The position numbers were made by a program, and so were the translations under genes. From assembly GCF_018613695.1 (NCBI RefSeq), contig NZ_JAGGPR010000016.1:1-64000 (forward strand): DNA of 64,000 bases, written 5' to 3'. The notes below the pieces were generated by a model, which saw only the letters and a program-made list of their open reading frames with translations, did no database searches and was not told the origin of the DNA. Below, one piece after another: positions 34,982 to 47,071 of this stretch; positions within the stretch are counted from its first letter, which is position 1; each line of letters starts with the position of its first letter. Source of the DNA: Arthrobacter sp. ISL-95. Lineage in GTDB: Bacteria > Actinomycetota > Actinomycetes > Actinomycetales > Micrococcaceae.

Positions 34982-36112
34982 TCACCTCATGAACGCTGAT
35001 ACCGAACGCTCCGTGGCATCCGCCCCGGCCTGCAAGGCTTCCGGCATGAGGTGCCCATAGACGCCCTCAGTGGTCCGGGTTGACGCGTGCCCAAGCCGCC
35101 GCGAGATCGTAAAGATCGGTACCCCGTCCTGGATCAGCCAGGACGCGTGAGTGTGCCGCAAATCGTGTATACGAGGTTTCTTGCGCAGCCCCTGCAGCTG
35201 GGCAGCTTTCACCGCGGGAACCCAGTAATGATCCCAGTACAACTTGTGATAAATCCGGCCGCCCGTGGGCGACGTGAAAAGCAGTTCACTGCTTTGCCGG
35301 CCGGCCACCAAAGGAATCAGCAGATCAACAAGCGCGGGATTCAACCCGATGGTCCTCTTGCCAGCGCCGGTCTTCGTCGGCCCGATGTAGAACTGGTTCT
35401 GCCCATCCCGCTTCCACGCCTTATTTATCCGGGCCGTTGCCGGCTTTCCCAGCAGGTCAATGTCCGCAACAGTCAATGCCGTCGCTTCCCCGAACCGTGT
35501 TCCTGTCATCACCAGGAAGTTCGTGAAATCACGGTACCGCTCCCCCATGCCCTCCATGATCAAGCCGAACTCGGCGTGGGTGAGGAACATCATTTCGTCC
35601 TCGGCCTTCTCCACACTCGGCAGCTGCACGCCGCGGCAAGGATTGCGCGAGATGTACCCCAGCATCTCCGCCGTGCTCATCGACGCGGAGATCAGGCCAT
35701 GCACGTTCTTAATGGTCTTGGGTGAGCGGCCTTTGGCCAGCATCGACTTCACCCAGTAGGCGATCATCCGATAATCAAGCTTGTCGACAGGCACATGACC
35801 AATCACCAGCTTCACATGGAGATCCAGCATGGTCTGGTATGTCTTCACCGTGCCGCTCGACGGTCGGATCAGCAGATCGATGTGCTCCTGGATGACATAA
35901 GCGACAGTCGGAATCTTCGCCCTGTTGTCCAGCAATGCCTGCTGTGCAATTTCGAAGGATTGGCCGTTCGCATCGAGCAACCGCTTGAGCGTTTCAGCCT
36001 CATGCGCGGAGTCGACAGTAATGCCCTGCTGCTTCCGGAACTTGGGGTCGCGCCAGACCACCATGAAGGACGAAGAGCCGTCCTTTTTGACGCGTTTCCG
36101 GATACTAGCCAC
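34982..36112 (-). CDS. int: tyrosine-type site-specific integrase
   Basis: Encodes 376 residues. An N-terminal arm-binding part and a SAM-like core-binding domain (about 65-165) precede the catalytic domain, with Arg in MTGTRFGEATAL, HDLRHTHAS (His-x-x-Arg), LGHAST and the nucleophile Tyr in TTEGVYGHL. All catalytic residues are present. It integrates and excises the element. The start lies 87 bp from the 3' end of tRNA-Leu, the expected arrangement for a tRNA-integrating element. Direct repeats between the gene and the tRNA are likely arm sites. Confidence 0.93.
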   Translation of the reverse strand: MASIRKRVKKDGSSSFMVVWRDPKFRKQQGITVDSAHEAETLKRLLDANGQSFEIAQQALLDNRAKIPTVAYVIQEHIDLLIRPSSGTVKTYQTMLDLHVKLVIGHVPVDKLDYRMIAYWVKSMLAKGRSPKTIKNVHGLISASMSTAEMLGYISRNPCRGVQLPSVEKAEDEMMFLTHAEFGLIMEGMGERYRDFTNFLVMTGTRFGEATALTVADIDLLGKPATARINKAWKRDGQNQFYIGPTKTGAGKRTIGLNPALVDLLIPLVAGRQSSELLFTSPTGGRIYHKLYWDHYWVPAVKAAQLQGLRKKPRIHDLRHTHASWLIQDGVPIFTISRRLGHASTRTTEGVYGHLMPEALQAGADATERSVSAFMR

Positions 36113-36130
36113 ATAAAAATGTTAGTTCCG

Positions 36131-36160
36131 TGTCAACAGATTTGGGGGTTTTGTCAACAG
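36131..36160. repeat. 21-bp-spaced direct repeats TGTCAACAG, likely integrase/Xis arm sites
   Basis: TGTCAACAG occurs at 36131-36139 and again at 36152-36160, between the integrase start and the tRNA. The spacing of two helical turns fits protein binding on one DNA face in the attachment region. Confidence 0.55.
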
Positions 36161-36184
36161 TCAGGGGCCATATAGGCCCCTGAC
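36160..36184 (-). terminator. perfect 10-bp hairpin after tRNA-Leu
   Basis: GTCAGGGGCC, loop ATATA, GGCCCCTGAC, directly past the tRNA 3' end in the direction of tRNA transcription. It probably terminates the tRNA transcript, although it has no T-run; it may also be part of the attachment site. Confidence 0.5.
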
Positions 36185-36198
36185 CTGCGACAATACAG

Positions 36199-36280
36199 TG
36201 CCCGAGGTGGGACTCGAACCCACACACCTTTCGATACTGCATTTTGAGTGCAGCGCGTCTGCCAATTCCGCCACTCGGGC
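36199..36280 (-). tRNA. tRNA-Leu (anticodon CAA)
   Basis: An 82-nt cloverleaf on the minus strand. Acceptor GCCCGAG pairs with CTCGGGC, anticodon stem CTGCA/TGCAG encloses the loop CTCAAAA (anticodon CAA, codon TTG), a long variable arm is present as in leucine tRNAs, and the T-loop GGTTCGAGTCC is canonical. CCA is not encoded. Its 3' end is the integration site of the element. Confidence 0.95.
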
Positions 36281-36478
36281 GCGGATTACCGGGATGTTAA
36301 TTCTCGCTGACTGCTCTCATTTCTGTGAGCAACGCGATCCTTTCCCAGCACGCGAAACTACTCTACATGCAGATAGGCTAATTCAAAGAACCGGGCGCGC
36401 GAGTGCAACAAAATCTTGCTCCGCATCGGTCCACACTAAGATGGACATGAACCCGCCGAACCTTTTCAAGGAGATCCC

Positions 36479-37084
36479 GTGACCGAACAGACGGAGTCCA
36501 CGTCCAACAGCCAGCCGGCCCGACGCGTTGTCGTAGCCGAGGATGAGACTCTCATCCGCCTGGACATTATCGAGATTTTGAAGGGCGAGGGGTACGACGT
36601 CGTCGGCGAGGCAGATAACGGCGAGAAGGCCGTGCAGCTGGCCGAGGAACTGAAGCCTGACCTTGTCCTCATGGATGTGAAAATGCCAGTCATGGACGGT
36701 ATTTCGGCGGCTGAGAAGATCGTCAAGGCACGCATTGCCCCTGTTGTCCTGCTGACTGCTTTCAGCCAGAAGGAATTGGTGGAGCGGGCACGCGACGCCG
36801 GTGCCATGGCGTACGTCGTCAAGCCGTTCTCCCCCGCGGATTTGATCCCGGCTATTGAGATCGCCCTCTCCCGCCATGAGGAGATCAAGGCGCTCGAGAA
36901 CGAGGTTTCCGACCTCCAGGAGCAGTTCGCCACACGCAAGCTTGTGGAGCGCGCCAAGAGCCTCCTGACCACCAAGATGGGCCTGACGGAGCCGGAAGCT
37001 TTCCGCTGGATCCAGAAGACCTCCATGGACCGTCGCCTCAGCATGCGTGAGGTTGCCGAAACCATCATCAACCAGGTCAACTAA
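36479..37084 (+). CDS. pdtaR: ANTAR-type response regulator PdtaR
   Basis: Encodes 201 residues. The receiver domain (1-125) has the acidic pair EDE, phospho-acceptor Asp in LVLMDVKMP and Lys in YVVKPFSPAD. The ANTAR RNA-binding domain (about 140-195) has LVERAKSLLTTKMGLTEPEAFRWIQK and RLSMREVAETII. ANTAR regulators bind paired hairpins in nascent RNA and prevent termination. GTG 36479 follows AAGGAG. It is the first chromosomal gene after the tRNA, opposite to the pyk run; a pdtaR–pyk neighbourhood is common in Actinobacteria. Confidence 0.9.
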   Translation: MTEQTESTSNSQPARRVVVAEDETLIRLDIIEILKGEGYDVVGEADNGEKAVQLAEELKPDLVLMDVKMPVMDGISAAEKIVKARIAPVVLLTAFSQKELVERARDAGAMAYVVKPFSPADLIPAIEIALSRHEEIKALENEVSDLQEQFATRKLVERAKSLLTTKMGLTEPEAFRWIQKTSMDRRLSMREVAETIINQVN

Positions 37085-37097
37085 CCTCAAGCACCGC

Positions 37098-37143
37098 ACG
37101 ACGGCGGCCGCTCACCTCACGCGAGGTGGGCGGCCGCCGTCGT
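37098..37143 (+). terminator. 21-bp hairpin after pdtaR
   Basis: The arms 37098-37118 and 37123-37143 pair along 21 positions (one G·T) around the tetraloop ACGC, 13 bp after the pdtaR stop. It is a very strong stem without a T-run. Confidence 0.65.
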
Positions 37144-37150
37144 CCTCACC

Positions 37151-37194
37151 CAAAAGCAAAAAATGCGGGCCCCGCCAAAAGGCAGGGCCCGCAT
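37151..37194 (-). terminator. intrinsic terminator of pyk
   Basis: A 14-bp stem (37163-37176 with 37181-37194, one mismatch) followed, in the minus-strand direction, by a T-run (37151-37162). It lies 17 bp past the pyk stop codon: a textbook rho-independent terminator. Confidence 0.85.
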
Positions 37195-37211
37195 CACATA
37201 AAACCGAAGAA

Positions 37212-38705
37212 CTAGCTCTTCGTCTTGGACTTCTTCTCCGGCCACGGGCCAACGGGTTCCTTGCGCGAACCGTCGTCGGTCTTTGAGGTGTCGGCGAGGT
37301 CGCCCACCTTGTGGACCTTCAGCGAGTTCGTGGAACCTGCCTGTCCTGGAGGGGAACCGGCAGCAATGACAACCAGGTCGCCTTCCTCCACGAGATCCAT
37401 TTCCAGAAGGCTCTTGTCCACCTGTGCGGTCATTTCGTCGGTGTGGCCCACGGAGGGAACCAGAACCGGCTGGATGCCCCAGGTGAGTGCCAGCTGGTTC
37501 CAGACGTGCTCAACAGGCGTGAACGCGAAGACCGGCTTGACGGGGCGCAGGCGCGAGAGGCGTCGTGCCGAGTCGCCGGACTGGGTGAAAGTACAGATGT
37601 ACTTAGCGTCCAGCTGGTCAGCAATTTCGACGGCGGCACGGGTGATGGCGCCACCGCGGGTCTTGGGCTTGGTGCCCAGCGGGGGTACGCGCTCAAGACC
37701 GTGTACTTCGGTGGATTCGATGATCCGGGCCATGACCTTGACGGTCTCGATGGGGTACTGGCCCACAGAGGTTTCGCCGGAGAGCATCACTGCGTCGGCG
37801 CCGTCGAGGACTGCGTTGGCGCAGTCGGAAGCCTCGGCGCGGGTCGGACGCGGGTTGTCGATCATGGATTCCAGGACCTGGGTGGCCACGATGACCGGCT
37901 TGGCCCAGCGGCGTGCCAATTCAATGGCGCGCTTCTGAACGATCGGCACCTCTTCGAGCGGCAGTTCAACACCGAGGTCGCCACGGGCAACCATGATGGC
38001 ATCGAAGGCGTCGATGATTTCGTGGAGCTGCTCCACTGCCTGCGGCTTTTCGATCTTGGCGATCACCGGTACTCGGCGGCCTTCTTCATCCATGATCTCG
38101 TGGACGCGCTTGATGTCTGAGGCATCACGCACGAACGAGAGGGCGATGAGGTCAGCGCCACGCTTGAGGGCCCAACGGAGATCGTCCTCGTCCTTTTCGC
38201 TCAAGGCGGGGACGTTGACGGCAACACCGGGCAGGTTGATGCCCTTGTTGTTGGAGACCTTGCCGCCGACGGTCACGACCGTGACAACCTTGACGTCGTC
38301 TACTTCTACGGCACGCAGTGCCACTTTGCCGTCGTCAATGAGCAGGGCGTCGCCCACGTTGACGTCCTCGGTAAGGCTCTTGAGCGTGGTGGAGCAGATG
38401 TCCTTGGTGCCGGGAACGTCTTCGGTGGTGATAGTGAAGGTGTCGCCAACGGCCAACTCGTGGGGTCCGTCAACAAAACGGCCAAGACGGATCTTGGGTC
38501 CCTGGAGGTCGGCCATGATAGCCACAGGCTTACCCAGCTGGCCGGCAGCCTTGCGGACGTTTTCGTAGGTGATGTCATGCACGGAGTAGTCGCCGTGGCT
38601 CATGTTCATGCGAGCAACGTCGACGCCGGCCTCCAGCACCGCGAGGGTGTTCTCGAAGCTGGAGATAGCCGGGCCGAAAGTTGCCACAATTTTCGCGCGT
38701 CTCAT
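37212..38705 (-). CDS. pyk: pyruvate kinase
   Basis: Encodes 497 residues, the usual length. It converts phosphoenolpyruvate and ADP to pyruvate and ATP in glycolysis. The start RRAKIVATFGPA, the catalytic-Lys signature VIAKIEKPQAV, the metal-binding block MVARGDLGVELP and the C-terminal allosteric domain are all present. The start ATG 38705 follows a weak site; gltD ends 54 bp upstream, with possible promoter sequence between. The last 30 residues are charged and variable. An intrinsic terminator follows directly. Confidence 0.97.
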   Translation of the reverse strand: MRRAKIVATFGPAISSFENTLAVLEAGVDVARMNMSHGDYSVHDITYENVRKAAGQLGKPVAIMADLQGPKIRLGRFVDGPHELAVGDTFTITTEDVPGTKDICSTTLKSLTEDVNVGDALLIDDGKVALRAVEVDDVKVVTVVTVGGKVSNNKGINLPGVAVNVPALSEKDEDDLRWALKRGADLIALSFVRDASDIKRVHEIMDEEGRRVPVIAKIEKPQAVEQLHEIIDAFDAIMVARGDLGVELPLEEVPIVQKRAIELARRWAKPVIVATQVLESMIDNPRPTRAEASDCANAVLDGADAVMLSGETSVGQYPIETVKVMARIIESTEVHGLERVPPLGTKPKTRGGAITRAAVEIADQLDAKYICTFTQSGDSARRLSRLRPVKPVFAFTPVEHVWNQLALTWGIQPVLVPSVGHTDEMTAQVDKSLLEMDLVEEGDLVVIAAGSPPGQAGSTNSLKVHKVGDLADTSKTDDGSRKEPVGPWPEKKSKTKS

Positions 38706-38759
38706 ATACCTACCCTAAGTAGTCATGCTGATTGAGTAAAAGAAGTGTTCCTGCCGGCG

Positions 38760-40209
<1,450 letters not shown>

Positions 40210-40217
<8 letters not shown>

Positions 40218-43200
40218 CGGTTACCTCCAGGATTCGAGACCATACTTCTTCGCCGTCAGGGTCAAGACCCTCTTCGATGGCGTCGAGACGGGTTTGCAGG
40301 ACTGCAGCGTAGTCGCGCGGCAGTACTTTGGTGATGCGGGCGGCGGTGTCGTCGAAGTTTTCGAGCAGACGGCCGGCCAGGACGGATTCGGTTTCTTCAA
40401 GGTGCTTGGTGAGCAGGCCGTGAACGATGTCGCGGTCCTCGGCGTCGAGTTCCAGGAGCTGGAGTTCGCCGGTATCGAGGGCCATCTTGTTGACGCGCTC
40501 AGGCTGCAGGTCCAGCACATAGGCGGTTCCACCTGACATGCCGGCACCGAAGTTGCGGCCGGTGCGGCCGATGATCAGCGTCTGGCCACCGGTCATGTAC
40601 TCGCAACCGTGATCGCCAATACCTTCGACGACGGCGGTCGCACCGGAGTTACGCACCAAGAAGCGTTCACCAACCTGGCCACGCAGGAACATTTCACCAC
40701 TGGTGGCACCATAACCAATGACGTTGCCGGCAATGACGTTCCGCTCTGCCTGGAACACGTTGGTGCGGTCCGGCCGGACGATGATGCGTCCGCCGGAGAG
40801 ACCCTTGCCAACGTAGTCGTTGGAGTCACCGAACATGCGCAGCGTGATGCCGGCGGGCAGGAACGCGCCGAGGGACTGGCCTGCGGTGCCGTTGAGCGTG
40901 ACGTCGATGGTGTCTGTCGCCAGGACATCGATGCCGAACGTCTTGGTCACCACGTGGCCGAGCATCGTACCCACGGAACGGTCCGTGTTGATGACGTTCA
41001 GGGTGATCTTGACCGGCATGCGGTCGCTGAGCGCTTCCTGCGCCATGGTGATCAGGCGCTGGTCAAAGTGCTTGTCCAACTCGTGGTTCTGCCCGGTCAT
41101 GTTGCGCAGCGGAACGTCGTCGTCGAACTCCAGTCCGTGCAGGATGGGGTCCAGGTCCAGCCCTTCGGCCTTCCAGTGGTTGATCGCTTCGCGGGTATCC
41201 AGAACCTCGGCATGGCCGATTGCCTCTTCCAAGCTGCGGAAACCGAGCTCGGCAAGGATTTCGCGGACTTCTTCTGCGAGGAACTCGAAGAAGTTGACCA
41301 CGAACTCGGGCTTGCCGTTGAACCGCGAACGCAGCTCGGGGTTCTGCGTGGCGACACCAACAGGACAGGTGTCCAGGTGGCAGACGCGCATCATGATGCA
41401 GCCGGAAACCACCAGAGGAGCAGTCGCGAAGCCGTATTCCTCGCCGCCTAGCAGGGCAGCGATGACTACGTCGCGGCCGGTCTTGAGCTGGCCGTCCACC
41501 TGAACCACTACGCGGTCACGGAGACCGTTGAGCATAAGGGTCTGCTGGGTCTCGGCGAGGCCAAGTTCCCACGGCACACCCGCGTGCTTGAGCGAGTTCA
41601 GCGGCGAGGCGCCGGTACCGCCGTCGTGACCTGAAACAAGCACGACGTCGGCCTTGGCCTTGGTGACGCCGGACGCCACCGTGCCGATCCCGACTTCCGA
41701 AACCAGCTTCACGTGGACGCGGGCCGAAGGGTTGGCGCGCTTGGCATCATAGATGAGCTGCGCGAGGTCTTCGATCGAGTAGATGTCGTGGTGCGGGGGC
41801 GGGGAAATGAGTCCGACGCCGGGGGTTGAGTGCCGCGTCCGGGCTACCCAGGGGTAGACCTTCTGCGCCATCAACTGACCGCCTTCGCCGGGCTTGGCGC
41901 CCTGCGCCATCTTGATCTGGATGTCATCGGCGTTGGTCAGGTACAGGCTGGTGACGCCGAAGCGGCCGGAAGCGATCTGCTTGATGGCAGAGCGGCGCTC
42001 CGGATCCAGCAGGCGGTCAACGTCCTCGCCGCCTTCACCGGTGTTGGACTTGGCGCCCAAACGATTCATGGCGATTGCCAGGGTCTCGTGGGCTTCCTTG
42101 GAAATGGAGCCGTAGCTCATGGCACCCGTGGAGAAACGCTTGACGATGCTGGAGACGGACTCCACTTCCTCGAGCGGAACGGCCGGACGGACTCCGTCCT
42201 TGAACTTGAGGAGACCGCGAAGGGTCATCAGGTTTTCGGACTGATCGTCAATGCCCTTGGTGTAGGACTTGAAGATGTCGTAACGGCGTTCGCGTGTGGC
42301 GTGCTGCAGGCGGAACACCGTCTCCGGGTTGAAGAGGTGCGGTTCGCCATCACGGCGCCATTGGTACTCGCCGCCGCCCAGCAGCGGCTGGTGCGGATGC
42401 TCGATGCCGCCTTCCGGGTACGCCATCTGGTGGCGTGCCGAAACTTCGGCTGCGATGACATCCAGGCCGACGCCGCCCAACTGGGAGTGGGTGCCGGAGA
42501 AGAATTCGTCCACGAGTTCCTGGGACAGGCCCAGTGCCTCGAAGGTCTGGGCGCCCGTGTAGGACGCCACCGTGGAGATGCCCATCTTGGACATGATCTT
42601 CAGGACACCCTTGCCGAGGCCCTTGATGAGGTTGTACACGCCGTCTTCGGCGGTGACGCCTGTGACGTCGCCGTTGGAGATCAGCTGTTCCACCGATTCC
42701 ATGGCCAGGTACGGGTTGACGGCAGATGCACCGTAACCAATGAGTACTGCCACGTGGTGCGTCTCGCGGACGTCGCCGGCCTCAACCACCAGTGCGGTCT
42801 TGGTGCGGTTGGCACTGCGGAGCAGGTGGTGGTGGACTGCGCTGACCAGCAGGAGCGAAGGAATCGGAGCCCACTGAGCGTTCGAGTCACGGTCGGACAG
42901 CACCACGTACTGCACGCCTCGGTTGATGGCTCCGGAGACCTGCTCGCAGATCTCGGTCAGGCGTGCACGAAGTGCCGCTTCTCCGCCCTCGGGGCGGTAA
43001 AGGCCACGGACCTTCATGGCGATGCGATCGCCGTCAGGGGTTTCGATGTTCGCGATCTTGGCGAGCTGATCGTTGTTGATCACGGGGAACGGCAGGGAGA
43101 TCTGCGGCTGGCGGACCTGCTTGCCGTCCAGGAGGTTGCCGTTGGGGCCGATGGCGCACGTCAGCGAGGTGACCAGCTCTTCGCGGATGGCATCCAGAGG

Positions 43201-44823
43201 GGGGTTGGTGACCTGGGCGAAGGACTGCACAAAGTAGTCGAACAACAGGCGCGGGCGTTTGGAGAGTACAGCCACCGGAGTGTCCGAACCCATGGCACCC
43301 AAAGGCTCAGCACCGGTGCGGGACATCGGTCCAAGCAGGATCTTCAGTTCTTCAGTGGTGTAGCCGAAGGTCCGCTGACGAATGTTCACTGATGCTGCGG
43401 TGTGCACCACGTGCTCGCGCTCGGGGAGTTCATTGATGTCGATCAGGTTGTCCTTGAGCCACTCGGCCCAGGGGTTGGCGGCAGCGACTTCGGCCTTGAC
43501 CTCGGCGTCGTCGATGATGCGGCCGGCCTCGGTGTCCACCAGGAACATCTTGCCCGGCGCAACGCGGCCCTTTTTGACCACATTGGAAGGCTCAACCTCG
43601 ATCACGCCAACCTCGGAGGCGAAGATGATGAGGCCGTCTTCGGTGATCCAGTAACGTCCCGGGCGCAGGCCATTGCGGTCCAGCGTTGCGCCAACAAGGT
43701 TGCCGTCCGTGAAGGAAACGGCTGCAGGACCATCCCACGGCTCCATGAGGAGGGAGTGGTATTCGTAGAACGCACGCCGGGCGGGATCCATGGTGGCGTG
43801 GTTCTCCCACGCTTCAGGGATCATCATCATGATGGAGTGCGTGATGGGGCGGCCGGACAGCCAGAGGAGCTCGGCTACTTCATCGAAGGAAGCCGAGTCC
43901 GAGGCACCAGGGGTGCAGATCGGGTACAGCTCTTCGGGTACTGAGCCCAGCAGCGGGCTGGCCAGCTGCGACTGACGGGCACGCATCCAGTTTCGGTTGC
44001 CCTTGACCGTGTTGATTTCACCATTGTGGGCGATGGTGCGGAACGGCTGCGCCAATGGCCAGGACGGGAACGTGTTGGTGGAGAAGCGTGAGTGGACGAT
44101 TGCGAGCTTGGTCTTGAAGCGCTTGTCCGAGAGGTCCGGGTAGAACGGCTCCAGCTGAGCGGTGGTCAGCATGCCCTTGTACACGATGGTGCGCGAGGAC
44201 AGCGACGGGAAGTACACGCCGAACTTGTTCTGGGCACGCTTGCGGATACGCCAGGCGCGGGAGTCCAGCTCGTTGCACTCAAGCTGCTCACCGGTGGCGG
44301 AGGCAAAGAACGGCTGCGAGAAGTACGGCATGCACGCCCGTGCCATGGCGCCTACGAGGTCTGCGACCACTGGAACCTCACGCCAGCCCAGAACCGTCAG
44401 GCCCTCGTCAGAAGCAAGTGCTTCAATGCCGGCCTTTGCCGTCTCTGCTTCGCGGGACTCAGCAGGAAGGAAGGCGGTGCCCACCACATACTGGCCAGGA
44501 GCAGGCAGTTCGAATTCGGTGATGGCCCGGAAGAACTCGTCGGGAACCTGCATGAGCAGGCCCGCACCGTCGCCGGTTCCTTCGTCGGCGCCCACGGCGC
44601 CGCGATGTTCGAGATTGCGGAGGGCGGTCAAGGCCGCTTCCACGATGTCGTATCCCGGTTCCCCGCGGAGCGTGGCAATAATAGCCAGGCCGCAGGCGTC
44701 CTTCTCCTTGTCAGGGTTGTAAAGACCCTGAGCCTCCGGGAGCGCGGCAAAGCGCTTGAACGGAGACATGGCACCCTGAGGTTCGATATTTTCGGACCAA
44801 CCGGGGTTATGAAGATGGGTCAT
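40210..44823 (-). CDS. gltB: glutamate synthase large subunit
   Basis: Encodes 1537 residues from ATG 44823 (MTHLHNP), behind GGAAGGA; a frame-extending start 54 bases upstream lacks support. A propeptide precedes the catalytic Cys of the glutaminase domain in EKDACGLAIIA. The FMN-binding synthase domain follows, with the 3Fe-4S cysteines CIMMRVCHLDTCPVG, and then the C-terminal GxGxG domain (GGRIIVRPD, GYGATSGEMFLRG). It produces ammonia from glutamine and channels it to 2-oxoglutarate. The 250 bp upstream hold the promoter region and no other gene. Confidence 0.96.
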
Positions 44824-45082
44824 GGGAGACGTCCTTCCTCGAGATCGTGCGTATGGAAGGGACAACGTTGGCCCCACCTTGCCTGCCCTGTGACGGGCAC
44901 AACAAAGCGCTAGTAATTGGAATTGTAGGCCAGCCGATCCAGCGCAACGAACAGTTACGCAGACCTCTGGCCCCGGCTTGACCAGTGAACATCGGTATGC
45001 TGCGATCCGGTTTCCGGGGTGCCACGACGCTGTGGACTGGGCCCTACGAGCGGTGACTCTGTTGCCCCTTTACCGAACGCGA

Positions 45083-46237
45083 CTACTTGGTGTCGTCTGC
45101 CTTCGGCGTGGATCCGGGGGCCTTCCTTGCGGCAGTGGCAGCAGATACGGAACCCGTGCTGGACTTGGTGTCCTGACTCGCGTCCCCTGCTGATTCCTGC
45201 GGCTCGTCAACGTGGCCCGGATCGCTTTGGTTATCTGGGAGATTACCACGCGAACCAGTATCTGAGACAGATGCGTCCACATCATGACTGGTGACGCTGG
45301 TCACCGCTGCGGGCTCATTTTCGGCTCCTGTTTCCGGTTCCCGGCCCGGCAAATAGGGAGTGTCGGGTACCGGACGGCCCCGCCTGCCGAGGATGAAGAA
45401 GATCGCCAAGGCGGCAATAAAGACGAAGATGCTGGTCCACACATTAAGTCTGGTGGTGATCCCGAAGAGACTGATCTGCTCAGCGTCGTCAATACGCAGC
45501 GCTTCAATCCACACTCGGCCCAAGGTGTAGTAAACGGCGTACAGCCAGAAGAGCCGGCCCCAACGGAATTTGAACTTCTTATCCAGCAGCAGCAGGATGG
45601 CCACTCCAACGAGGTTCCACACCATCTCGTACAGGAACGTCGGGTGGAAGAGCGTGTCGGCAGCCATGTCCGGCGGGAAGTTGGCATTGGCGGGATCGAT
45701 CTCCAGCCCCCACGGCAAAGTGGTGGGCGCGCCGAAAAGTTCCTGGTTGAACCAGTTTCCCAGGCGTCCAATGGCCTGGGCCAACAGGAGGCCGGGAGCA
45801 GCTGCGTCAAGGAACGCCGTCAACTTCACACCGGCCCGCCGGCAACCGATCCATGCGCCTACCGCGCCGAGGATTACGGCACCCCATATACCCAAGCCAC
45901 CGCGCTGGATCTGCGGAATCAGCGAGAGGTCACCTGTGCCATCAAAACCAGGGCCGAAGTAGGCATCCGGGGAAGAGAACACGTGGTAAAGGCGGCCACC
46001 GATGATGCCGAACGGGATCGCCCAGATGGCGATGTCCCACAGGCTGCCTCCTGGCGCTCCACGGCGCTTCCAACGTGCCGAGGTCAGCCACAGGCCAACG
46101 ATGATGCCCGCCAGGATGCAGAGAGCGTAGGCGTGGATGCGCAACGTCCCCCACGGCAGCGGAATGTCGAAACCGGACCACGATGGGCTCGGGATACTCA
46201 AGGGGACCATTGCCGCAGCGTGGAGGACGGTCTGCAT
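45083..46237 (-). CDS. lgt: prolipoprotein diacylglyceryl transferase
   Basis: Encodes 384 residues. About seven membrane helices lie in the first 290; the Lgt signature AIGRLGNWFNQELFGAPT and the early block GIIGGRLYHVF are present. It attaches diacylglycerol to the lipobox Cys of prolipoproteins at the membrane. The last 95 residues are a disordered acidic tail, an actinobacterial extension. It follows trpA by 21 bp and is likely co-transcribed with the trp genes, a common arrangement in this group. Confidence 0.95.
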   Translation of the reverse strand: MQTVLHAAAMVPLSIPSPSWSGFDIPLPWGTLRIHAYALCILAGIIVGLWLTSARWKRRGAPGGSLWDIAIWAIPFGIIGGRLYHVFSSPDAYFGPGFDGTGDLSLIPQIQRGGLGIWGAVILGAVGAWIGCRRAGVKLTAFLDAAAPGLLLAQAIGRLGNWFNQELFGAPTTLPWGLEIDPANANFPPDMAADTLFHPTFLYEMVWNLVGVAILLLLDKKFKFRWGRLFWLYAVYYTLGRVWIEALRIDDAEQISLFGITTRLNVWTSIFVFIAALAIFFILGRRGRPVPDTPYLPGREPETGAENEPAAVTSVTSHDVDASVSDTGSRGNLPDNQSDPGHVDEPQESAGDASQDTKSSTGSVSAATAARKAPGSTPKADDTK

Positions 46238-46258
46238 TCGCTTCGCTGTTTCCTTTTC

Positions 46259-47071
46259 CTAGGCTTCTGCAGCTGCGCGGCCCAGGCCGGCGCTGAGGTT
46301 CTTGGTGAGTTGTCCGACGGCGTCCACGCCGCCATCGCGCAGGGCAGCCACCAAAGCGGTACCGACGATCACGCCGTCCGCATAGGCAGCGATTTCACGG
46401 ACGTGATCCGGGTTAGAGACGCCCAAACCTACGCAAACGCGCTCGGCGCCCGCGGCATGGGCGCGGGCCACCACGTCTTCGGCAGTGCTGCTGACCGAGG
46501 TGCGCGTTCCCGTGACACCCATGATCGAGACAGCGTAGACAAATCCACGGCTTGCCTTGACCGTCATGTCCAACCGCTCCGGGGTGGAGGAGGGTGCCAC
46601 AAGGAACACCCGGTCCAAGCCGTACCTGTCCGAGGCTTCGAACCACTCATGAGCCTCATCAGGAACCAGGTCCGGTGTAATGAGGCCTGCTCCCCCGGCT
46701 TCTGCCAGGCGGCGGGCAAATTCATCCACGCCCATGCGCATGACAGGATTCCAATACGTCATGACCAGGACTGCCGAATCAGTGGCTGCAGTGATGCCGG
46801 CAACCACGTCAAAGACGTTGGCAACGCGGAATCCGTTGGAAATCGCTTCGGTGGTGGCGGCCTGGATGACGGGGCCGTCCATCACGGGATCGGAATACGG
46901 GATTCCGATCTCGATCAGGTCAGCACCGTTGCGGGCCAGGGCAATGCCGGCCTCAATGCTTTCCTGGACGGTGGGGTAGCCCGCGGGAAGGTACCCCACC
47001 AGCGCAGCCCGTCCTTCTGCTTTGGCTCGGTCAATGGCGGCAGCGGATTTGCTGGCGAATTCTTCAGTCAT
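46259..47071 (-). CDS. trpA: tryptophan synthase alpha subunit
   Basis: Encodes 270 residues. The catalytic block LIEIGIPYSDPVMDGPVIQ and the later GLGVSNPDHVREIAAYADGVIVG are typical. It cleaves indole-3-glycerol phosphate to indole, which passes through a tunnel to TrpB. The start overlaps the trpB stop by one base (TGATG), ensuring coupling. Confidence 0.97.
   Translation of the reverse strand: MTEEFASKSAAAIDRAKAEGRAALVGYLPAGYPTVQESIEAGIALARNGADLIEIGIPYSDPVMDGPVIQAATTEAISNGFRVANVFDVVAGITAATDSAVLVMTYWNPVMRMGVDEFARRLAEAGGAGLITPDLVPDEAHEWFEASDRYGLDRVFLVAPSSTPERLDMTVKASRGFVYAVSIMGVTGTRTSVSSTAEDVVARAHAAGAERVCVGLGVSNPDHVREIAAYADGVIVGTALVAALRDGGVDAVGQLTKNLSAGLGRAAAEA

Larger units (their letters stand above)
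5464..36198. mobile_element. integrative and conjugative element at tRNA-Leu(CAA)
   Basis: A full set of transfer genes (MOB-F relaxase, coupling protein, split VirB4, VirB6-like, pilin-like and wall-hydrolase genes) plus SSB, antirestriction, excisionase-like and integrase genes ends at the tRNA 3' end. The right boundary is firm. The left one given here is only the first repeat upstream of the relaxase: no direct copy of the tRNA 3' end was found to the left, so the element may begin earlier or outside the window. Cargo includes a Septu-like pair, a broken kinase and a STAND-like NTPase. Confidence 0.8.

Noticed and set aside
41830..43392. Plus-strand 520-codon open frame
   Set aside because: It is antisense to gltB, a frequent artefact in high-G+C genes.
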